The notes beneath the pieces are model-generated. The model was not told where the DNA came from and did not search any database. It was given only the letters and a program-made list of their open reading frames with translations. A stretch of 5,304 bases of DNA, from NCBI GenBank assembly GCA_017543415.1, contig JAFYGD010000160.1:1-5304 (forward strand), in the 5' to 3' direction. Source of the stretch: Eubacterium sp. (GTDB lineage Bacteria; Bacillota; Clostridia; Oscillospirales; Acutalibacteraceae). The first letter of the stretch is position 1. The number at the start of each line of letters is the position of its first letter. Position numbers and translations under genes: made by a program. Below, in pieces: positions 1 to 5,304 of the stretch.

Positions 1-1428
1 AAGCACGGGGCCGATACCGTCAACAACGTTAACGCGAAGCATTGTAACGGGCATTTCGGCTCTGCAGCGGAAATGGCTTGAAAATCCGCCGCCGCGGAAG
101 TATTCGTAATTTGCCCTGCACCAATCGGTAGCGTTAAGGCACGCCTTAATATCCTCCTGAGTCATTTCCCAGAAGGGCTTCATACAGCCTTCGCCCTTTG
201 CGTTTTTAGCGGCGCCGCTGCCGTCAAGCGCAGTTGCGCCGGAATTGATAAGGTGGATAAAGCCGTTTTTTGCAACGCCCGAGGGCTTAATGCCGGTAAC
301 ACGCTCGCAGGCCTCCGGACTCCAATAGGTACGAACATCGTGGAAGCACGGAGCGGAGCCCGAAACGAGGGTACCGAGCATCATTGCAACGCCGTTCAAA
401 GTATCGTTTTCCGTTGCAAAGGGTGTGGGCGCCTTTTTTCCGTTCCAGTCAAACGAGCTTGCCATAATTGCTTCGGTAAAATCTGCGTTGGGAAGCCAGT
501 CTGTCCACTGTCTTTGTCCCTGAAAACCGCCTGCAACGGCGTTTTTACCGAGAGCTTCCTCATGCCATCCCATTTCATCAAGTTTTTTGTTACCGTAAAG
601 AATATCACGCATTACCATTGTCATTTTAACAATGAATTCCCAGTCCTTATCGGGCTCAATAACCTTTGAGCGCGTAATAATTGAGGGAAGGTTTTTGCCT
701 GCGTTGCAGTCAAAGCCCTCTTTACAGTTTTCCTTTACCCACGCAAGAGCCTTTTCGTATTCTTCCTTATCGTAGATTTTAAGGGTAATACGGCGGATGA
801 TTTCCGTCATATCAACCCACTCTGCGCGGATGCCGAAATATTTTTGGAACATTTCAGCATTACAGAAGCTGCCCGCAATACCCATTGCGATTGCGCCGAA
901 ATTAACATATGCCTTATTCTTCATCCAGCCAACACTGACAGCGCAATGGGCAAAGCGAAGGATTTTTTCAGCAACGTCGGAAGGGATTTCCGTATCCGTT
1001 ACATCCTGAACGTCGCGGCCGTAAATTGAAAATGCGGGGAGTCCCTTTTGAGCATAGGCTGCCATTACGGCTGCAAGGTAAACGGCGCCAGGCCTTTCGG
1101 TACCGTTAAAGCCCCATACGGCTTTAATGGTCTGCGGGTCCATATCAAATGTTTCGCTGCCGTAACACCAGCAGGGCGTAACGGAAAGAGTTGCAACTAC
1201 GTTTTCACCGGAAAACTGCTCTGCACATTTTGCAGCCTCCGCACCGCCGCCGATAGTTGTATTACTTATTACGCACTGAACGGGCGTGCCGTCAGGGTAC
1301 CTGAGGTTTTCCTCAATAAGCTTTTTAGCGGACTGAGCCATTCCCATAGTCTGCGCTTCAAGGCTTTCCCTTACGCCGCCCCAGCGACCGTCAATTACCG
1401 GTCTTATACCGATTTTCGGATACAACAT
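1..1428 (-). CDS. fucI: L-fucose isomerase, C-terminus cut off by window edge
   Basis: Cytoplasmic Mn-dependent ketol isomerase that converts L-fucose to L-fuculose, the first step before FucK and FucA; the family also isomerises D-arabinose. I translated 476 codons without a stop up to the left edge; the family is about 590 residues, so roughly 115 are missing. Family blocks recognised from memory of E. coli FucI are [12 protein letters not shown] near the N-terminus, [10 protein letters not shown] (84-93), [16 protein letters not shown] (105-120), GFQGQR (301-306), FDWNG (326-330), DVRTYWSPE (364-372), HLINSG (392-397) and EYFRGGG (442-448). Glu340 and Asp364 have the same 24-residue spacing as E. 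coli metal ligands Glu337 and Asp361; the third ligand, His528 in E. coli, lies outside the window. The ATG at 1428 has AAGGAG 8 nt upstream, inside the end of the hydrolase gene, which stops 2 nt before it. The pair is therefore probably co-transcribed and translationally coupled. No frameshift is seen. Confidence 0.96.
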   Translation of the reverse strand, partial: MLYPKIGIRPVIDGRWGGVRESLEAQTMGMAQSAKKLIEENLRYPDGTPVQCVISNTTIGGGAEAAKCAEQFSGENVVATLSVTPCWCYGSETFDMDPQTIKAVWGFNGTERPGAVYLAAVMAAYAQKGLPAFSIYGRDVQDVTDTEIPSDVAEKILRFAHCAVSVGWMKNKAYVNFGAIAMGIAGSFCNAEMFQKYFGIRAEWVDMTEIIRRITLKIYDKEEYEKALAWVKENCKEGFDCNAGKNLPSIITRSKVIEPDKDWEFIVKMTMVMRDILYGNKKLDEMGWHEEALGKNAVAGGFQGQRQWTDWLPNADFTEAIMASSFDWNGKKAPTPFATENDTLNGVAMMLGTLVSGSAPCFHDVRTYWSPEACERVTGIKPSGVAKNGFIHLINSGATALDGSGAAKNAKGEGCMKPFWEMTQEDIKACLNATDWCRANYEYFRGGGFSSHFRCRAEMPVTMLRVNVVDGIGPVL

Positions 1429-1430
1429 AA

Positions 1431-2336
1431 TTAAAACTCCTTTATATCAGATTTTAATAAATCAATTATTTCATTTTGTGCTTTTTTTGCTTCGGGTATG
1501 GGGTAAACGACGAAAACGTGGTTCATACCCTCCCATTCGCGGTAATCAAGAGGTACGCCGAGTTCACTGCATTTATCACGGAAAATGCGGGCGTCGGTAA
1601 TAAGGTTTTCATGGGTGCCGAAATAAACGGTAATCGGCGCAAGGTCTGTTAAATCGCCGTAAATCGGGCTGACGCGGTAATCGCACGGGTCGGCATCCCC
1701 TGCCCAGTTTTCGCCCGCAAGTTTAAGAAAATCATACTGCAGGTTCGGGTCAACCTTATCTATTTCGGGCGAAAACGGGGTTGACATACTTACGTCAAGC
1801 CACGGGGAAAGCAAAATCATACGCTTTGGCTGCGGAAGCTCAACTTCCTTTAAGTATTCGCAGAAGGAAAGCGCAAGCCCTCCGCCCGAGGAATCGCCCA
1901 TAAATACAATGTTTTGGGGCAAATTGTTTTCAAGAAGTGATTTATAAAGCTTAATAAGCATTTCATACGTTTCAGTGAAAGTATGAACGGGCGCTTTTTT
2001 ATAGACGGGAAAAATAATTTCATAATCCGTTTTTGAAGCCACGTTATCGCAAAGCATAAAGTGAGGCAGAAGCGGAGGTTCACAGTAAGCACCCCCGTGA
2101 AGATAAATAATCTTCATTTTACTTCCCTTATTAAAGATTACCGTTTCAACGCCTTCAAAGGTTTCCTTTACGGGCTTTGAGCGGTAAGGAAACGGCGGAA
2201 GCTTAAAGGGCTTTGCATTTTTTACGTTAAGCTTTTCAACATACTTACCGCGTTTTACGGGATTTGCATACAGCCTTTTTCTTCCGCTGCTGCGGATTGC
2301 AAAGGCGGAAAACTTACTCATAAAGCTTGGCATCAT
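1431..2336 (-). CDS. HSL-family alpha/beta hydrolase (esterase-like), substrate unknown
   Basis: Probable carboxylesterase of the hormone-sensitive-lipase family (alpha/beta hydrolase fold 3), 301 residues from the first ATG and 300 from the second. The oxyanion-hole motif HGGAY is at 80-84, the nucleophile elbow GDSSG at 147-151 with Ser149, and the probable catalytic His273 in GMNH. The acid position usually filled by Asp in a D-x-L context reads HENL, so Glu243 is the likely acid; Asp248 follows. The N-terminus (about 1-60) is basic and proline-containing, with no convincing signal peptide or membrane segment, so the enzyme should be cytoplasmic. ATGs stand at 2336 and 2333; ribosome binding site spacing favours 2333. 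The stop lies 2 nt before fucI, and its last codons carry the fucI ribosome binding site, suggesting a shared role in sugar use. Deacylation of an imported acetylated sugar is a guess. The family call is secure; the substrate is not. Confidence 0.9.
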   Translation of the reverse strand: MMPSFMSKFSAFAIRSSGRKRLYANPVKRGKYVEKLNVKNAKPFKLPPFPYRSKPVKETFEGVETVIFNKGSKMKIIYLHGGAYCEPPLLPHFMLCDNVASKTDYEIIFPVYKKAPVHTFTETYEMLIKLYKSLLENNLPQNIVFMGDSSGGGLALSFCEYLKEVELPQPKRMILLSPWLDVSMSTPFSPEIDKVDPNLQYDFLKLAGENWAGDADPCDYRVSPIYGDLTDLAPITVYFGTHENLITDARIFRDKCSELGVPLDYREWEGMNHVFVVYPIPEAKKAQNEIIDLLKSDIKEF

Positions 2337-2344
2337 ATCACCTC
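2337..2344 (-). promoter_or_regulatory. Ribosome binding site of the hydrolase gene, favours the second ATG
   Basis: On the minus strand GAGGTGAT stands directly before two consecutive ATG codons (2336 and 2333). It matches eight contiguous bases of the consensus AGGAGGTGATC. From the GAGG core the first ATG is only 4 nt away and the second 7 nt. The other genes here have 7 to 8 nt between core and start, so the second Met is the more likely start. Seen directly; the preference is inference. Confidence 0.7.
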
Positions 2345-2351
2345 ATTAACT

Positions 2352-2380
2352 ATTTTACCATATAAAAAAGGGATAAGCAA
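2352..2380 (-). promoter_or_regulatory. Weak candidate sigma-A promoter for the hydrolase-fucI unit
   Basis: On the minus strand TTGCTT (2380-2375) is followed after exactly 17 nt by TAAAAT (2357-2352), which differs from TATAAT at one position. The -35 matches consensus at only three of six bases. The start of transcription would fall near 2345, giving a leader of about ten bases that is almost only the ribosome binding site. The -35 lies inside the terminator hairpin. AT-rich sequence can give such matches by chance, and read-through from cysK is an alternative source of transcript. Confidence 0.25.
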
Positions 2381-2395
2381 TAAGCTTATCCCTTT
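2364..2395 (-). terminator. Rho-independent terminator after cysK
   Basis: On the minus strand a perfect 12-bp stem, AAAGGGATAAGC (2395-2384) with GCTTATCCCTTT (2378-2367), closes a 5-nt TTATT loop (2383-2379). It runs straight into TTT and then ATA, so six Us lie across the end of the stem. It begins 11 nt after the cysK stop and should end the nifS-nifU-metY-cysK transcript. On the plus strand the stem is followed by AAACG, so it is not a good terminator in that direction. The stem has only four G-C pairs of twelve, so some read-through is possible. Confidence 0.88.
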
Positions 2396-2406
2396 AAACG
2401 AAATAT

Positions 2407-3339
2407 TTATTCTGTAAAGAGAGGGGTTGAATAGTATCTGTCGCCCGAATCGGGAAGGAGGGCAACAATTGTTTTTCCTTTATTTTCTTCTTTTTTGGCA
2501 AGCTCAATAGCAGTATTCAGTGCCGCACCTGATGAAATACCTACTGAAATGCCTTCCTTTTTTGCAAGCAGCTTTGAGGCTTCAAACGCCGCTTCGTTTG
2601 AAGATGTGATTACCTCGTCGTAGATTTTTGTATTAAGCACGTCGGGCACAAAGCCTGCGCCGATACCCTGAATTTTATGGGGACCCGGGGTACCCTTTGA
2701 AAGCACGGGAGAGGTTTCGGGCTCAACAGCTACAACCTTAACCGAAGCATTTTGCTCTTTAAGATATTCGCCGACACCCGTTACGGTTCCGCCGGTTCCG
2801 ACTCCGGCAACAAATATATCAACCTTGCCATCGGTATCCTTCCAGATTTCGGGGCCCGTTGTTGCTTTATGGATTGCGGGGTTTGCGGGGTTTACAAACT
2901 GACCGGGGATAAAGCTGTTTTCAATTTCAGCATTAAGCTCCTCCGCTTTTGCGATTGCACCCTTCATACCCTTTGCGCCTTCCGTCAGGACAAGCTCTGC
3001 TCCGTAGGCTTTAAGGATATTCCTGCGCTCAACGCTCATTGTTTCCGGCATTGTAAGGATAATTCTGTATCCCTTTGCCGCAGCGATTGCCGCAAGTCCG
3101 ATACCCGTATTGCCCGAGGTGGGCTCAATAATTGTTGTATTCTTATTGATTAAGCCCTTTTGCTCCGCATCCTCAAGCATTGCCTTGGCAATTCTGTCCT
3201 TAACACTGCCTGCGGGATTGAAGTATTCAAGCTTAACAAGAACCGTTGCTTTCAGGTTTAATTCCTTTTCAATATTCGATATTTCAACAAGCGGCGTATT
3301 TCCTATAAGCTCTGCCGCACTTTTATAAATTTTAGCCAT
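2407..3339 (-). CDS. cysK: Cysteine synthase A (O-acetylserine sulfhydrylase)
   Basis: Cytoplasmic PLP enzyme joining O-acetyl-L-serine and sulfide to give L-cysteine and acetate. The 310-residue length is normal for CysK. Lys47 in NPAGSVKDR is the PLP Schiff-base lysine. The substrate loop TSGNTG is at 74-79, the phosphate-binding GTGGT at 181-185, the conserved [10 protein letters not shown] at 221-230, Ser270 in ISSGAA faces the PLP ring nitrogen in this family, and PDSGDRY at 296-302 closes the core. These fit CysK better than cystathionine beta-synthase, and no CBS or other extra domain is present. The start ATG at 3339 shares its A with the stop of the upstream sulfhydrylase gene (TAATG), with AAGGAGG 7 nt before it, so the two are very probably translationally coupled. 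It is the last gene before the terminator. Firmicutes often control such genes through CymR, but the operon's 5' end is outside the window. Confidence 0.97.
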   Translation of the reverse strand: MAKIYKSAAELIGNTPLVEISNIEKELNLKATVLVKLEYFNPAGSVKDRIAKAMLEDAEQKGLINKNTTIIEPTSGNTGIGLAAIAAAKGYRIILTMPETMSVERRNILKAYGAELVLTEGAKGMKGAIAKAEELNAEIENSFIPGQFVNPANPAIHKATTGPEIWKDTDGKVDIFVAGVGTGGTVTGVGEYLKEQNASVKVVAVEPETSPVLSKGTPGPHKIQGIGAGFVPDVLNTKIYDEVITSSNEAAFEASKLLAKKEGISVGISSGAALNTAIELAKKEENKGKTIVALLPDSGDRYYSTPLFTE

Positions 3340-4619
3340 TATTCTGCCTCCTTAAAAGCGTTATCCAAATCTTCAATTATATCGTCAATATGCTCCGTAC
3401 CGATTGAAAGACGGATTGTATTTTCATAAATACCCTGCTGGGCAAGCTCTTCGGTTGAAAGCTGCGAATGGGTTGTTGACGCGGGATGAATTACAAGGCT
3501 TTTAACGTCCGCAACGTTTGCAAGGAGTGAAAAGATTTTCAGTCCGTCAATGAATTTCCATGCTTCTTCCCTTCCGCCCTTGATTTCAAAGGTGAAAATT
3601 GAAGCGCCGCCGTTTGGGAAATACTTTTCATACAAAGCGTGGTCGGGATGGTCAGGCAGAGAGGGGTGATTTACCTTTTCAACCTGCGGGTGATTGCTTA
3701 AATATTCAACAACCTTCTTCGTATTTTCGGCGTGGCGCTCAAGACGGAGCGAAAGCGTTTCAACGCCCTGTAAAAGAAGGAAGGCGTTGAACGGTGAAAT
3801 AGCCGCGCCCGTATCACGGAGCAATATGGCTCTGATATAGGTTACGAAAGCTGCGGGGCCTACCGCATCATAGAAGGAAACGCCGTGATAGCTTGGGTTT
3901 GCTTCTGCAATATTCGGGTACTTGCCGCTTGCCTTCCAGTTGAACTTACCGCTTTCAACAATAATTCCGCCGAGGGTTGTTCCGTGGCCGCCGAGGAATT
4001 TGGTTGCCGAATGAACAACAATATCCGCACCGTGCTCAATAGGTCTTATAAGATACGGGGTACCGAAGGTATTATCCACAACAACGGGGAGCCCGTGCTT
4101 ATGGGCGATTTCTGCGATAGCGTCTATATCGGGGATGTCGCTGTTGGGATTGCCGAGAGTTTCAAGGTAAACTGCCCTTGTGTTTTCCCTGATTGCGCCC
4201 TCAAGCTCCGCAAGGTTGTGGGCGTCAACAAAGGTTGTTTCAATACCGTACTGAGGCAGGGTATGGGAAAGCAGATTATAGCTTCCGCCGTAAATTGTTT
4301 TCTGGGCTACGATGTGACCGCCGTTTGCCGCAAGAGCCTCAATAGTGTAAGTAATTGCCGCTGCGCCCGAGGATACGGCGAGAGCTGCGCTGCCGCCTTC
4401 AAGCGCCGCCACTCTTTCCTCAAGCACGCCCTGGGTTGAATTTGTAAGTCTTCCGTAAATATTGCCCGCGTCAGCAAGGCCGAAACGGTCGGCAGCGTGC
4501 TGTGAATTACGGAAAACGTAAGACGTTGTCTGATAAATCGGGACCGCCCTTGCATCGCTTGCGGGGTCCGGATTTTCCTGTCCTTTATGAATCTGTAAGG
4601 TTTCAAATCTATAGCTCAT
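3339..4619 (-). CDS. metY: O-acetylhomoserine sulfhydrylase (O-acetylhomoserine aminocarboxypropyltransferase)
   Basis: Cytoplasmic PLP enzyme of the Cys/Met metabolism family. It converts O-acetyl-L-homoserine plus sulfide to homocysteine, the direct sulfhydrylation route to methionine. At 426 residues it has the length of the MetY group, longer than the usual cystathionine gamma-synthase or lyase (about 380-400). Visible motifs are YGRLTN (55-60), SSGAAAI (83-89), the PLP-stacking Tyr110 in IYGG, ring-nitrogen Asp182 in VDNTFGTP, Schiff-base Lys207 in [18 protein letters not shown] (282-289), HPASTTH (378-384) and Arg403 in IRLSIGTE, expected to bind the substrate carboxylate. The ATG at 4619 lies 2 nt after the nifU stop, with AAGGAG 7 nt upstream. 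Its stop overlaps the cysK start by one base. Side activity on O-acetylserine or thiols is known in the family and cannot be judged here. Confidence 0.95.
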   Translation of the reverse strand: MSYRFETLQIHKGQENPDPASDARAVPIYQTTSYVFRNSQHAADRFGLADAGNIYGRLTNSTQGVLEERVAALEGGSAALAVSSGAAAITYTIEALAANGGHIVAQKTIYGGSYNLLSHTLPQYGIETTFVDAHNLAELEGAIRENTRAVYLETLGNPNSDIPDIDAIAEIAHKHGLPVVVDNTFGTPYLIRPIEHGADIVVHSATKFLGGHGTTLGGIIVESGKFNWKASGKYPNIAEANPSYHGVSFYDAVGPAAFVTYIRAILLRDTGAAISPFNAFLLLQGVETLSLRLERHAENTKKVVEYLSNHPQVEKVNHPSLPDHPDHALYEKYFPNGGASIFTFEIKGGREEAWKFIDGLKIFSLLANVADVKSLVIHPASTTHSQLSTEELAQQGIYENTIRLSIGTEHIDDIIEDLDNAFKEAE

Positions 4620-4621
4620 TA

Positions 4622-4999
4622 TTATTCTCCTTGTTTGTTATAGTAGTCCTCAAGCGCTTTCTGAATTGCCTCTTCGGCAAGCACCGAGCAGTGAATTTTA
4701 TGCGGCGGTAAACCGTCAAGCGCTTCGGCAACAGCCTTGTTAGTCAGCTGCATAGCCTCGCTTACGGGCTTACCCTTGATTAATTCGGTTGCCATTGAGC
4801 TTGAAGCAATCGCGCTTGCACAGCCGAAGGTTTCAAACTTGACATCCTCGATAATATCATTTTCTATTTTAAGGTAGATTTTCATTATATCTCCGCATTT
4901 TGCGTTGCCGACCTCGCCGATGGCATTGGCATCCTCGATCACTCCGACATTACGCGGATTCCTGAAATGATCCATTACCTTTTCACTGTATAGTGCCAT
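4622..4999 (-). CDS. nifU: Fe-S cluster assembly scaffold, IscU/NifU N-terminal type
   Basis: Cytoplasmic scaffold on which [2Fe-2S] and [4Fe-4S] clusters are built from sulfur given by the cysteine desulfurase encoded just upstream, then passed to target proteins. It is a single-domain protein of 125 residues and lacks the ferredoxin and C-terminal domains of the long nitrogen-fixation NifU. The three ligand cysteines are Cys35 (KCGD), Cys60 (FGCAS) and Cys104 (HCS), with Asp37 and His103 also conserved. The 44-residue step from Cys60 to Cys104 fits IscU/NifU and excludes the longer insertion of SufU, the usual scaffold of Bacillus-type Firmicutes. The segment before His103 reads LPPHK rather than LPPVK of proteobacterial IscU, which the HscA chaperone binds. 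The ATG at 4999 has AAGGAA 7 nt upstream, and nifS stops 18 nt before it. Confidence 0.96.
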   Translation of the reverse strand: MALYSEKVMDHFRNPRNVGVIEDANAIGEVGNAKCGDIMKIYLKIENDIIEDVKFETFGCASAIASSSMATELIKGKPVSEAMQLTNKAVAEALDGLPPHKIHCSVLAEEAIQKALEDYYNKQGE

Positions 5000-5017
5000 A
5001 TCTTTATTCCTTCCTTC

Positions 5018-5304
5018 TTATAAAATGAACTCTGCCTCACCGTTTGTAAGCTTCCTCCAGACGGGAGAGAAACTTCTGAGGTATTCAACGACGTCTTTTA
5101 CTGAGCTTATGATCTTATCGGCTTCAGCATCCGTGATATCTTCTCCGATGCTGAGCCTGAGTGAACCGTGCGCCACATCATGGACTCGGCCAATTGCCAG
5201 CAGCACATGGCTTGGATCCAACGATCCCGATGTACAGGCACTTCCGGATGATACCTGTATCCCCTGATCATCAAGCAGCAGAAGCAGCGATTCGCCCTCT
5301 ATCC
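5018..5304 (-). CDS. nifS: Cysteine desulfurase NifS/IscS type, C-terminal end only
   Basis: PLP enzyme removing sulfur from L-cysteine as a persulfide that is handed to the NifU scaffold; cytoplasmic. Only the last 94 codons are in the window, and the reading frame is open to the right edge. The start must lie outside; an ATG-like reading at 5221 is really TTG inside the gene. The decisive motif is [10 protein letters not shown], with catalytic Cys at 5234-5236, followed by LDPSHVL, then [11 protein letters not shown], the typical ending of the class I (NifS/IscS) small domain. The long Cys-bearing loop separates it from SufS-type class II enzymes. The family is about 385-400 residues, so about three quarters is missing. 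The stop lies 18 nt before nifU, consistent with one transcript. Leucine and isoleucine codons (more CTG, ATC and ATA) differ from the CTT-rich genes downstream, although the sample is small. Confidence 0.96.
   Translation of the reverse strand, partial: IEGESLLLLLDDQGIQVSSGSACTSGSLDPSHVLLAIGRVHDVAHGSLRLSIGEDITDAEADKIISSVKDVVEYLRSFSPVWRKLTNGEAEFIL

Noticed and set aside
253..669. Plus-strand open frame of 138 codons
   Set aside because: It lies antisense inside fucI, whose minus-strand frame is strongly conserved across its length. The predicted protein resembles nothing I recognise.
1048..1434. Plus-strand open frame of 128 codons
   Set aside because: It is antisense to the first third of fucI; its cysteine-rich look comes from reverse reading of common GCA and ACA codons.
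2364..2395. Bidirectional terminator
   Set aside because: On the plus strand the hairpin is followed by AAACG rather than a T-run, and no plus-strand gene ends here.
2752..3153. Plus-strand open frame of 133 codons
   Set aside because: It is antisense to the core of cysK, with no family motif and no good ribosome binding site that I could see.
3885..4439. Plus-strand open frame of 184 codons, the longest antisense frame
   Set aside because: It is wholly inside metY, which carries all its catalytic motifs in the minus frame. Long antisense frames are expected with this codon bias. The many Cys and Asn are an artefact of reverse reading.
4307..4606. Minus-strand open frame of 99 codons
   Set aside because: It is a shifted frame within the start of metY, and the metY frame is intact, so it does not indicate a frameshift.
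5025..5267. Plus-strand open frame of 80 codons
   Set aside because: It is antisense to nifS, including the catalytic cysteine loop.

Overview
This window is a compact, all-minus-strand stretch of ordinary bacterial metabolism. It most resembles DNA from a gut-type anaerobic Firmicute (Clostridia, Lachnospiraceae/Oscillospiraceae-like). The lineage is inferred from strong AGGAGG-type ribosome binding sites, the nifS-nifU pair lying beside cysK and an O-acetylhomoserine sulfhydrylase gene, mostly CTT leucine codons, and an L-fucose isomerase gene. No gene here fixes the species.

Right half (2407-5304, transcribed right to left): a tightly packed sulfur operon. It holds the 3' end of a cysteine desulfurase gene (nifS, cut by the window edge), then nifU (Fe-S scaffold), an O-acetylhomoserine sulfhydrylase gene (metY-like) and cysK (cysteine synthase). 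Gaps are 18 nt, 2 nt and a 1-nt stop/start overlap. CysK and MetY put sulfide into cysteine and homocysteine, and NifS takes sulfur back out of cysteine for clusters built on NifU. The run ends at a perfect 12-bp hairpin with a U-tract (2364-2395) just after cysK.

Left half (1-2336, also right to left): an intracellular HSL-type alpha/beta hydrolase gene, then after 2 nt an L-fucose isomerase gene (fucI) that runs off the left edge with its C-terminal part missing. This looks like the start of a second unit, probably for fucose or a related sugar. A weak candidate promoter lies inside the terminator region.

There is no RNA gene, mobile element, repeat array, CRISPR or phage signal. All intergenic gaps are shorter than 75 bases. 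I see no clearly undescribed system. The points worth a second look are the esterase-fucI pairing, the Glu at the esterase acid position, the terminator/promoter overlap, the LPPHK variant in NifU, and the different codon style of the nifS end.
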